Notes under the pieces: model-generated
The model's input: the letters and a program-made list of their open reading frames with translations, nothing else
Told to the model about the DNA's origin: nothing
Database searches by the model: none
Position numbers and translations under genes: made by a program
Shown here: positions 42,207-49,668 of the stretch, piece by piece
Layout of the letters: the number at the start of each line of letters is the position of its first letter
Position numbering within the stretch: position 1 is the stretch's first letter
Assembly: GCF_015223065.1 (NCBI RefSeq)
Contig: NZ_JADFBY010000009.1
Coordinates: 62,001 to 126,000, forward strand
DNA: 64,000 nucleotides
Direction of reading: 5' to 3'
Origin: Mucilaginibacter sp. JRF
Lineage (GTDB): Bacteria > Bacteroidota > Bacteroidia > Sphingobacteriales > Sphingobacteriaceae

Positions 42207-43111
42207 ACCCTGAACTCCAGTGGCGTATATCCCGATTGTTTTTTAAAGTAGTTGGAGAAATTGCCCAAATCATCAAAGCCTAAAGAGTAGGCAATGTCAG
42301 CAATGGTCCAGTCGGTTTGTTTGAGTAGTATCTTGGCCTCCTGCATAATGCGTTTGGTGATGAGCTGGGTAGTAGTATCGCCGGTGCTTTCCTTTAATAC
42401 TTTGTTGAGGTGGTTTACATGAAGTGCCAGGCGGTCGGCATAATCTGTAGCCGAACGTAAGGCCAGTCGCTGATCAGGCGATTCAATGGGGAACTGCCTT
42501 TCAAGTAATTCAATAAAAATGGAGGTAATGCGCTGCGCGGCATTTTGCGATGTACCCAATGCCGACATGGGTTGCAGCTTTTGCCCGTAATGGATCAGCT
42601 CAAGCACCATATTTCGCAGCAGATCGTACTTAAACTTGTAATCGCTGTTTATCTCACGTAGCATCTTCCTGAAAATGTATTGTATCTCCTCGTTCTCCTG
42701 CTCGCCAAGCTGAAAAACAGGCAATTGCCCGGGCTGAAACAGGGGCAGATCATCCAGTATCACACCCGATTTACCCGGCGCTAAAAAGTCCAGCGTAAAT
42801 ATGCAGAACATACCTGCCTGATCGCTATCCAGCGGTAACCAATGGTAGGGTATTTTCGGTGTGGCAAATAATAGGGCATTGCGTTCAATATTGATCACCT
42901 TGTCTGCAAACTCGGCGCGACTTCTACCGTTGAGCCAGCTAATTTTATAATAAGCCCGGCGGCTGTAAGGCATTATGCGGTTACCGTTGTTTTTATCAAA
43001 CAGCTTTTCGGTTTCAAAAACATTAAAGTGCCCTACGTCCTTGGCAATGTCCGTTGGCAATTGCGCCAGGTTGCGCCGGTAAAATTCTTCGAGGCTGGTA
43101 AAGAGCTCCAT
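42203..43111 (-). CDS. AraC-family transcriptional regulator
   Basis: A 302-residue regulator with an N-terminal cupin-like part (YYKISWLNGRSRAEFADKVI, LLFATPKIPYHWLP) and a C-terminal pair of helix-turn-helices. These are TDYADRLALHVNHLNKVLKE and WTIADIAYSLGFDDLGNFSNYFKKQ, with the closing YTPLEFR. Bacteroidota proteins of this kind often lie beside an oxidoreductase they control. Here the SDR gene is 68 bp upstream on the same strand, beyond a terminator. Confidence 0.87.
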   Translation of the reverse strand: MELFTSLEEFYRRNLAQLPTDIAKDVGHFNVFETEKLFDKNNGNRIMPYSRRAYYKISWLNGRSRAEFADKVINIERNALLFATPKIPYHWLPLDSDQAGMFCIFTLDFLAPGKSGVILDDLPLFQPGQLPVFQLGEQENEEIQYIFRKMLREINSDYKFKYDLLRNMVLELIHYGQKLQPMSALGTSQNAAQRITSIFIELLERQFPIESPDQRLALRSATDYADRLALHVNHLNKVLKESTGDTTTQLITKRIMQEAKILLKQTDWTIADIAYSLGFDDLGNFSNYFKKQSGYTPLEFRV

Positions 43112-43143
43112 AGTGGTTTGTTAATATCAAATATACGTAAAAC

Positions 43144-43167
43144 GCCCCTGTATAATTGTACAGGGGC
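43144..43167 (-). terminator. Terminator after SDR gene
   Basis: A perfect 9-bp stem (43167-43159 with 43152-43144) and a 6-nt loop, followed on the minus strand by GTTTTACG. It lies 12 bp after the SDR stop. Confidence 0.7.
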
Positions 43168-43178
43168 ATTTGCTGCTT

Positions 43179-43949
43179 TTACAATGCCATACCGCCCGAC
43201 ACCTCAATACGCTGACCGTTAACCCAGCGCGATGCCTCGGTACATAAAAATGCCACCACACCACCAATGTCCTCAGCCACACCCGGGCGACCTAAAGCCG
43301 TTACACTGCTGATGAATTTTTGCAGGTTTTCATCATTACGTAAATGAGCCCCGCCAAAATCAGTAAGTATTGCACCGGGGGCAACAATATTGGCTCTGAT
43401 ACCGCGTGGGCCTAACTCTTTAGCCAAATAGCGGGTAAATACCTCAATGGCACCTTTCATAGATGCGTATGCCGATGAGTTAGGTACGGTTACCCGGGTT
43501 AATCCGCTGGATATATTGATGATGCTGCCGCCATTGTTCAGGGTGCTTAACAGCTTCTGTGTCAAAAAGTAAACACCTTTAAAGTGGATGTTCAGCAGCT
43601 CATCAAAAAACTCCTCTGTAACATCGGTAATTGCCGAGTAGCCGCCTATACCTGCATTGTTTACCAGGAAATCAATGTTATCAGCATTAAACGCGGTATT
43701 TAGTGTTTGTTTAAGCTGACTAATAAAACCGTCGAAGCTTTTAATATCGCCTGTGTTTAATTGTAGCGCTGCCGCTTTCAATCCGCTTTGTTCAATTTGC
43801 TGAACAACGTCCTGCGCTTCTTTCTCTTTGCTATGGTAGGTAAGTATAACGTTAATGCCGTTTTCGGCCAGGCGTAAAGCCATGTCTTTGCCCAACCCGC
43901 GGCTGCCGCCGGTTACCAGGGCTATTTTATTGGTGCTTTCCATCGTCAT
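43179..43949 (-). CDS. SDR-family NAD(P)-dependent oxidoreductase
   Basis: A 256-residue classical short-chain dehydrogenase. The cofactor motif is VTGGSRGLG, the structural NNAG motif lies in FLVNNAGIGG, and the catalytic set is Ser in INISSGL with YASMK. PGAILTDFGGAHL and the ending WVNGQRIEVSGGMAL are typical. It reduces a carbonyl or oxidises an alcohol; the substrate is unknown. It is followed by a terminator and then the AraC regulator, its likely controller. Confidence 0.9.
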   Translation of the reverse strand: MTMESTNKIALVTGGSRGLGKDMALRLAENGINVILTYHSKEKEAQDVVQQIEQSGLKAAALQLNTGDIKSFDGFISQLKQTLNTAFNADNIDFLVNNAGIGGYSAITDVTEEFFDELLNIHFKGVYFLTQKLLSTLNNGGSIINISSGLTRVTVPNSSAYASMKGAIEVFTRYLAKELGPRGIRANIVAPGAILTDFGGAHLRNDENLQKFISSVTALGRPGVAEDIGGVVAFLCTEASRWVNGQRIEVSGGMAL

Positions 43950-44042
43950 GATATTTTATACCACAAAGATGGTGCTCAAACCACATCAGGCGTTTATAAC
44001 AATCAATCCGTTATTTGTGAAATTCAAATAATCGATATTTTT

Positions 44043-45317
44043 TTACGGCAGTTTTTTCAGACCAATATCAGGCGCGGCCTTAGTCGCTGTCCGTTTAAAA
44101 AGCTGACCTATGGGAGTAACATCACTAAAAAAGCCACAATTACGCAGGTAGAATTTATTGTTCCCAACACCGCCCGAGTAATCAACCCGGTATGCTTTGC
44201 GCGCGGTATTATCGGCACTAAAACTGGCTTGGGTTATCTCCGTCCAGCGGCCGTTGATATCTGCTATCCATTGGTTGCCGTATTCGGCTTTTCGGGTTTC
44301 ATCGCCGTGATCGGGTTCAAAGTTTTCGGCAAAGGAGTGCAGGCTTTTTAGCAGGGTATTGGTTTGCGGGCGCTTAAAGCCGGCTATCAAATGCCATAGT
44401 TTATCGGTTTTGGCCTTGAACCATGCCGTGAAAATGGTGGAGTTGCTTGAGCTATCAGGCTCGGCATGTAGTAAAAAACAGTAGGTAGCACCAGCCTTCC
44501 AGGGGTAAACCAGGTAGCTTTGCCCGCCCGAGCCTTCATTGCCAAACTCGCCGGTATGTACACCGGTGCCTTTTTTGATTAGCTTGATGCGTTTCTCCTC
44601 CGGAATGCTCGCCGGGTCGTCGGTTTCCTCCGGGCTCCATACCGAAAACAGTATGCGCCGCTCGGTAGCCGAGTTTACCTGCATGCCAAAATACCCAACA
44701 GAAAAGCCATTGGCCATAAAGTAGCTGCCAATTTTATCCATTCCTATTGGCGAACTTACCTCGTTGTAAAACCAGGAGGCACCCGTTTTCATTTCATCAG
44801 GCAAAGAATAGTTTAGGTGAACCGATGGCCCGCGGCGTCCCCAATGGAAAAAGTTACCCTCGTTGTTAACCACATAGTTTACATCCGATAGTGCGATGCC
44901 TTTAATGATCAGGCTTTTTATGTTGGCGAAAACGCTGCCCGTTTTGTTAATGCCACGTATCTCGGTTTTGGTATATCCGCTGCTGTCTACAGTGAATTGC
45001 CCCATGTCTACAGCATGCAAAGTAGCACTCTGTATTTTGCGAGTAATTTTGTGTTTGTTAACGGTTAATGATATTTCGCTGTTACCATTTGGTACGCTAA
45101 GTTCGAGCAGCAGGTTTAGTGAGGTGGCTTTTTTCGATCGGAAATAGATTGTGGTTATCGTGCTTGTGCTGGTCCAGTTTACCAAACCCTCATCGGTTAT
45201 CTTCGCCTTGCCGCCATGTACCCAGGCATTGCCTCCAAGCGGAATAACAATATCGGCAGCCATTGCAGAAAAGCCGATACATATTAATAAGACTGATACG
45301 ATGAACGATCTTTTCAT
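44043..45317 (-). CDS. Exported DUF5077/DUF3472 protein
   Basis: A 424-residue secreted protein with signal peptide MKRSFIVSVLLICIGFSAMA. The N-terminal 150 residues (VIPLGGNAWVHGGKAKITDEG) form a DUF5077-like carbohydrate-binding-type beta sandwich. The C-terminal part has HWGRRGPSVHLNYSLP and GSYFMANGFSVGYFGMQVNS with VYPWKAGATYCFLLHAEP, which mark DUF3472. Proteins of this type occur in polysaccharide-use loci, but no activity is known to me. It is followed, after 19 bp on the opposite side, by a small membrane protein gene upstream in the same direction. Confidence 0.8.
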   Translation of the reverse strand: MKRSFIVSVLLICIGFSAMAADIVIPLGGNAWVHGGKAKITDEGLVNWTSTSTITTIYFRSKKATSLNLLLELSVPNGNSEISLTVNKHKITRKIQSATLHAVDMGQFTVDSSGYTKTEIRGINKTGSVFANIKSLIIKGIALSDVNYVVNNEGNFFHWGRRGPSVHLNYSLPDEMKTGASWFYNEVSSPIGMDKIGSYFMANGFSVGYFGMQVNSATERRILFSVWSPEETDDPASIPEEKRIKLIKKGTGVHTGEFGNEGSGGQSYLVYPWKAGATYCFLLHAEPDSSSNSTIFTAWFKAKTDKLWHLIAGFKRPQTNTLLKSLHSFAENFEPDHGDETRKAEYGNQWIADINGRWTEITQASFSADNTARKAYRVDYSGGVGNNKFYLRNCGFFSDVTPIGQLFKRTATKAAPDIGLKKLP

Positions 45318-45336
45318 AATTGCAGATGCTTAGGTG

Positions 45337-45687
45337 TTATTCTTTTGTGGTAGATGTATTGTCCGCAGATGCCCTTTCGCTGAGTTTTTTACGGATAGTG
45401 TACGCCCCGTACACAAACATGCAGGCAATAAATATGTAAACCCACACGGGTATGTTACGCCCGGCAATAATGATGTATACGTATGGAATGCTGAACGCCA
45501 TAGCCGAAAACAGGATAGGTACCAGCACAGGTGCCTTTAACCTTGCCCGGTTAGCCGTCCATATCAGGCAGCCGATGAATGATGGCTTGCTGATGAGGTA
45601 CAGGATGCCGAGCGTTAACGGGTCAACATCATATTCATCGCCAAAGGAGGTAAGCCAATCAGTAAAATCGCTAAAGTACTCTTGCAT
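45337..45687 (-). CDS. Small membrane protein, unknown function
   Basis: A 116-residue protein with three hydrophobic segments: GILYLISKPSFIGCLIWTA, VLVPILFSAMAFSIPYVYIII and WVYIFIACMFVYGAY. It starts at ATG 45687 rather than the TTG at 45696. The acidic N-terminus (EYFSDFTDWLTSFGDEYDVD) and basic, Ser/Thr-rich C-terminus suggest a defined topology. I recognise no family. It lies 19 bp upstream of the DUF3472 gene on the same strand and may be co-transcribed with it. Confidence 0.6.
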   Translation of the reverse strand: MQEYFSDFTDWLTSFGDEYDVDPLTLGILYLISKPSFIGCLIWTANRARLKAPVLVPILFSAMAFSIPYVYIIIAGRNIPVWVYIFIACMFVYGAYTIRKKLSERASADNTSTTKE

Positions 45688-45774
45688 TTTATACAATGTT
45701 AACGGATAGAAAGCAGATTTTTGCTATCCGCCATAAAAAGATTGTGCAGTTGAAGTGGGAGAGAGGTGTAAAAT

Positions 45775-45811
45775 AAAAAATCCTTTCGCCTATGGAGGGA
45801 AAGGATTTTTA
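45775..45811 (-). terminator. Terminator after tRNA-Gly
   Basis: On the minus strand a stem of about 11 bp (45811-45800 with 45786-45776) ends in a run of T residues, 10 bp after the 3' end of the tRNA. Confidence 0.8.
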
Positions 45812-45820
45812 TGTTTTTGG

Positions 45821-45893
<73 letters not shown>

Positions 45894-46049
45894 ATTTTTT
45901 AAACCGAAACGTCTATCGGTTTGGGGTGGCAAATATAGAATTTTATAAATTAATAGTGAGAAAAATTTAAAAATTTTTGAGAGATGATTTTACATGCTTT
46001 TGAACCCGATTTGCATGTTGTTGTGAATTAAAAGGTTGTGTGTTTTTTA

Positions 46050-46334
46050 TCAAATAAAATACGCCACCAACTGCTCCCATTCCTGTTGCAGCGATAGAGC
46101 AGGGTGGTTTTTCCCGGCCTTGCTATACCAATAATCAGCATTCCAAATATCACCCTCCTTACGGTGCAGGTAGGCGTGTACCCATGCCGATTCACGATCA
46201 GTAAGATGATCTATCAGCGAATGCGCCTTATGCCAATCGCCTTTGCCATCGTACCAAAGGCTTTGTAATTGTATTGATATACTATTGTTGGGCTGCTCGG
46301 CTTTCAGGGAGGTTTCGAATTCGGTTAATGTCAT
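46050..46334 (-). CDS. Conserved small hypothetical protein
   Basis: A 94-residue protein rich in Trp and His, probably helical and TPR-like (LQSLWYDGKGDWHKAHSLID, HRKEGDIWNADYWYSKAG). Similar short proteins occur in Bacteroidota, but I know no function. I use ATG 46334 (MTLTEFETSL), since the extra 29 residues up to 46421 look unlike the family. It stands alone. Confidence 0.7.
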   Translation of the reverse strand: MTLTEFETSLKAEQPNNSISIQLQSLWYDGKGDWHKAHSLIDHLTDRESAWVHAYLHRKEGDIWNADYWYSKAGKNHPALSLQQEWEQLVAYFI

Positions 46335-46540
46335 GGATGATTGTTTGGGGCTAATATCGATAAGTTGTCGTTGGAAGGCAAATTTATGGGGTATTGTCTG
46401 TGGTTGCACAATAACATCCAATTAGTTAGATAAAAAGCATAATACTACTACTGTTAATATTCACGTTATTAAATTCTCCCAAAAAAAGTCGTTATTATTC
46501 AACTTGTTGCAAGCATGCCACTTGTGATATCCAACCCTAA

Positions 46541-47506
46541 TCACACCAACCCAAACAAACCTTCCAACTCCGACCACGGTAGCAGCAAAAGTAGTTTCAG
46601 TTTATTAGGCAAATAGCCAAAGTATTTTTTGAAGGCGTTGGTAAAGTGGGTGGCGTGTTTGTAGCCCATAAGTTCGGCTACGGTGGCTATTTTGTTGTTG
46701 GCGTTTAGCAGTAGTTGCTTTGAGCGTTCCATTTTGTACTGGTGCAGGTAACCAAAAACGGTGTTGCCAAAAACCTTTTTAAAGTTCTTCTTCAGGTCAA
46801 ATTCGTTGGTGCCAACTTTATTGGCCAGCTCTTTTAAGGATAGGTCGGTGTTCAGGTCGTCCAGCAATATATCGCGCACCAGGTTCATCTTTTTAACATA
46901 CAGGGGTACGTCAAGCTCTTTGTGTGCTGTAGTTGCATGATGCTCAAACTGCTCAAACTGTAGTACAAGCAGCTCGATCACCTTAGCCTGCAAGTAAAAG
47001 TTACGATAAACGCCTTTCTTACGGCAGGCCAGTATCTCATTTATCACTGCCGATATATTAGGCGTAAGGGCCAAATGGGTAGCGCTTAATATACCGGGCA
47101 GGTTATCCGCTATCTGTTGGTTCAGATCATCAAAAGCTGTATTGGGCGGTATGTATCTCTTTAAAAAATTAATGCTGATGCGTATACACAGTACTTCGTT
47201 ATGTCCCTCGGCCTGCCATTGGCGAAACATGCTGTTATCGGTAAACAATATCAGGTTATGCTGATAGCCTTTCAGGTCGGGGTATTTTACGCCATTGCTG
47301 TTGCGCGCGGTAAAAAATAACAGGTTGGCTACAGGCTTCTCCACCACGGCGCCGCCCCATTCCTCATTGCCCGAAATATCAATTAGCTGACTGGTTATAC
47401 TGCCCACCTTTCGCCAGAATAATATCTGCACGTGTTGCTGGTGCGCATGCTGTAGCTTGCGCGCAGTTTCTCCCTCTGCCGTTATTGATACTCCCTTTTG
47501 CGTCAT
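46541..47506 (-). CDS. AraC-family regulator of iron/siderophore locus (PchR-like)
   Basis: A 321-residue regulator. The N-terminal 200 residues are a divergent sensing domain (VEKPVANLLFFTARNSNGVKY). The C-terminal helix-turn-helices are LSLKELANKVGTNEFDLKKNF and IATVAELMGYKHATHFTNAF, ending FGYLPNKLK. The LKKNFK, FGYLHQYKM and MGYKHATHFTNAFKKYFG segments resemble siderophore regulators such as PchR and AlcR. It is divergent from the iron-locus operon. The tandem-repeat operator at 47468-47505 overlaps its first codons, so it may limit its own synthesis when bound. The start codon is therefore less certain than usual. Confidence 0.85.
   Translation of the reverse strand: MTQKGVSITAEGETARKLQHAHQQHVQILFWRKVGSITSQLIDISGNEEWGGAVVEKPVANLLFFTARNSNGVKYPDLKGYQHNLILFTDNSMFRQWQAEGHNEVLCIRISINFLKRYIPPNTAFDDLNQQIADNLPGILSATHLALTPNISAVINEILACRKKGVYRNFYLQAKVIELLVLQFEQFEHHATTAHKELDVPLYVKKMNLVRDILLDDLNTDLSLKELANKVGTNEFDLKKNFKKVFGNTVFGYLHQYKMERSKQLLLNANNKIATVAELMGYKHATHFTNAFKKYFGYLPNKLKLLLLLPWSELEGLFGLV
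47468..47505 (+). promoter_or_regulatory. Tandem 17-bp operator, copy A
   Basis: Two direct repeats of the form TTCTCCC-N5-CGTTA (47468-47484) and TACTCCC-N5-CGTCA (47489-47505), with a period of exactly 21 bp. The same pair with the same period stands in front of the TonB receptor gene at 51978-52015. The site lies 22 bp before the TATCTTTG -7 element of the ankyrin-DUF2271-reductase operon. The likely binder is the neighbouring AraC regulator (inference). Confidence 0.6.
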
Positions 47507-47527
47507 GTTGTTGGTGGTGATGACTTA

Positions 47528-47574
47528 TATCTTTGGAACAAAAATAACAGATTATTTATAATCTGTCTAAATAA
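47528..47574 (+). promoter_or_regulatory. -7 element and Fur-like box, copy A
   Basis: TATCTTTG (47528-47535) fits the TAnnTTTG -7 consensus. A 23-bp site at 47552-47574, TTATTT and AAATAA separated by 11 bp, lies just downstream. Read on the minus strand it agrees at 20 of 23 positions with the box at 52048-52070. A repressor here would block transcription start. Fur binding is inferred. Confidence 0.55.
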
Positions 47575-47678
47575 AAACAACTATTATTGCAGCGTAAAAG
47601 GAGTAGACGCCAAAATACCGGCATTTATACCACCATTACATTACACATTGCACAACATTTAATGCCCTGTTAAATAAA

Positions 47679-49154
47679 ATGAAAAAACTGTTTACCATGC
47701 TTTTTGTAGCTGCTGCCTTAAATGCCAGCGCGCAAAAAAACACCCTGCTCGAGCCCGCATTCTGGAAAGGCGAACCCGATGTAGCCAAAATAAAAGCCGA
47801 AATAGAAAAAGGTAATGACCCGGCGCAATTCACCGCCAACCATTTCGACCCGTTGGTTTATGCTATTAATGCCGGTGCATCAAACGAGGCTATTAAATTC
47901 CTTTTATCTCAACCTGGTAACGAGGTTACTAAGCTAACGCACGATGCCCGTACCTACTTGTTTTGGGCGGCTTCAAAAGGGAATGATGAAATAGTACAAT
48001 ATTTGGTTGATAAAGGCGCAAAGGTTGATCTGGAAGATAGCCACGGTTACACCGCCCTGAACTTCGCGGCATCTGCCGGTCAGCAAAACACCAAGGTGTA
48101 TGATATCCTGATCGCCAAAGGAGTCGACTTAAAGAAAAGTTTAAATGACGATGGTGCAAACGTGCTTTTATTAGCCATAGCTAACGATAAGGATTTCAAA
48201 CTGACCGATTACTTTACCGCCAAAGGCCTGTCACTCAACAGTACCGATGCACAGGGAAACACCGCTTTTAACTATGCTGCCCGTGGGGGTAACATTGAGC
48301 TGATGAACGCCCTGATCAAGAAAGGTGTAAAGTATACCGACAATGCCATGCTGATAGCGGCACAAGGTTCAAGGGGCGGCTCGAACGGTATCGAGGTGTT
48401 CAAGTATCTGGAAAGCTTAAAGATAAAGCCTAACGCCATCGGTAAAAATGGCGAGAACGCGCTGCATGCTGTTGTGCGCAGGCCAAAGCAAGCCGAGCTG
48501 ATCAACTATTTTATATCAAAAGGAGTTGATGTAAACAAGGCCGATAACGAGGGTAACACACCATTCATGTTTGCTGCCGCCACCAATAACGATATTGAGG
48601 TATTGACCATGCTGACCGGTTTGGTTAAAAACATCAACCAGGTAAATAAAAAGGGGGTATCGGCATTGGCTATGGCCGTGCGCGGTAACTCGCCCGAGGC
48701 TGTTAGTTTGCTGCTAAGCAAAGGTGCCGATATAAACGTTACCGATGCCAATGGCGATAACCTGGCTTACTATCTGCTGCAAGCCTACGGCTCAATGCGT
48801 GGCCCATCAACCTTTGAACCTAAAGTGAAAATATTGCAGGACAAGGGCTTCAACTTTGCTGCTCCGCAAAAAAATGGCAGCACACTGTATCACCTGGCTG
48901 TGGCTAAAAACAACGCCAAGCTGCTGCAATGGATAGAGCCATTCAAGGTAGATATCAACGCCAAAAATAAGGATGGTTTAACCGCCCTGCACAAAGCCGC
49001 CATGGCAGCGCAGGATGATGAACTGCTTAAGCAGCTGGTAGCCAGTGGCGCCAAAAAGGATATAGCTACCGATATGAAAGAAACCGCCTACGACCTTGCG
49101 GCAGAGAACGAAACCTTATCAAAGAATAAAATATCAATTGATTTTTTGAAGTAA
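47679..49154 (+). CDS. Exported ankyrin-repeat protein of iron locus
   Basis: A 491-residue protein with signal peptide MKKLFTMLFVAAALNASAQ, hence periplasmic. About twelve ankyrin repeats follow, with clear units such as GYTALNFAASAGQ, GNTAFNYAARGGNIELMNAL, GENALHAVVRRPKQAELINY and DGLTALHKAAMAAQDDELLK. Ankyrin repeats bind other proteins; here the partner may be the neighbouring reductase or receptor, which is an inference from co-transcription only. It is the first gene of the operon controlled by copy A of the operator, and the next gene starts 4 bp after it. Confidence 0.88.
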   Translation: MKKLFTMLFVAAALNASAQKNTLLEPAFWKGEPDVAKIKAEIEKGNDPAQFTANHFDPLVYAINAGASNEAIKFLLSQPGNEVTKLTHDARTYLFWAASKGNDEIVQYLVDKGAKVDLEDSHGYTALNFAASAGQQNTKVYDILIAKGVDLKKSLNDDGANVLLLAIANDKDFKLTDYFTAKGLSLNSTDAQGNTAFNYAARGGNIELMNALIKKGVKYTDNAMLIAAQGSRGGSNGIEVFKYLESLKIKPNAIGKNGENALHAVVRRPKQAELINYFISKGVDVNKADNEGNTPFMFAAATNNDIEVLTMLTGLVKNINQVNKKGVSALAMAVRGNSPEAVSLLLSKGADINVTDANGDNLAYYLLQAYGSMRGPSTFEPKVKILQDKGFNFAAPQKNGSTLYHLAVAKNNAKLLQWIEPFKVDINAKNKDGLTALHKAAMAAQDDELLKQLVASGAKKDIATDMKETAYDLAAENETLSKNKISIDFLK

Positions 49155-49158
49155 TAAC

Positions 49159-49644
49159 ATGAATAACTTATATAAATTATGCCTTGTGCTGTTGTTGATC
49201 ATTGCCGGGCCGCGAGCATCATTCGCTCAAAAAAGCACAAAGTATAAATGCCTTATACAGATGACCAATTACATGGGCGAGGGCGCTTACATCGTAGTAT
49301 CATTAGTGAACAGCAAGGGCGCTTACGAGAAAACGTTGTACGTAATGGGTTCCGACAAAAAATGGTACCGCGATTTAAAGGAATGGCATAAGTTCTACAA
49401 AAGTAAGCCAACCAACATCAGCGCAATCACAGGTGCATCAGTAACCGGAGGCGACAGGAGTGTGAAGGTTTTGGAAATTGAGGACTCAAAGATAAACGCC
49501 GGTTATAAACTGCGTTTTGAAACCGCTGTTGAGGACAAGGAGTACTATGTGAAGGATCTGGAAGTTGACCTGACCACGGCAGGCCTTGCCGCCAAAACCG
49601 AGGGCACAGGCTTTATCAGATACGTGCGACTGAGCGCTAACTAA
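49159..49644 (+). CDS. DUF2271 exported protein
   Basis: A 161-residue protein with a signal peptide ending near RASFAQ. The mature domain KYKCLIQMTNYMGEGAYIVVSL and VMGSDKKWYRDLKEWHKFY is typical of DUF2271. This family often lies beside PepSY reductases in iron loci. ITGASVTGGDRS is a conserved segment of unknown role. It sits 4 bp after the ankyrin gene and 24 bp before the reductase gene, so it is part of that operon. It probably works in the periplasm with the reductase. Confidence 0.85.
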   Translation: MNNLYKLCLVLLLIIAGPRASFAQKSTKYKCLIQMTNYMGEGAYIVVSLVNSKGAYEKTLYVMGSDKKWYRDLKEWHKFYKSKPTNISAITGASVTGGDRSVKVLEIEDSKINAGYKLRFETAVEDKEYYVKDLEVDLTTAGLAAKTEGTGFIRYVRLSAN

Positions 49645-49668
49645 TATCGTTATTCGAAATATTAAAAT

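Noticed and set aside
46464-46494. A possible third copy of the tandem iron-locus operator (CGTTA, TTCTCCC, CGTTA elements).
   Set aside because: The spacing inside the repeat is 9 bp instead of 5 and the order is shifted, so it does not match the 17-bp unit with 21-bp period.
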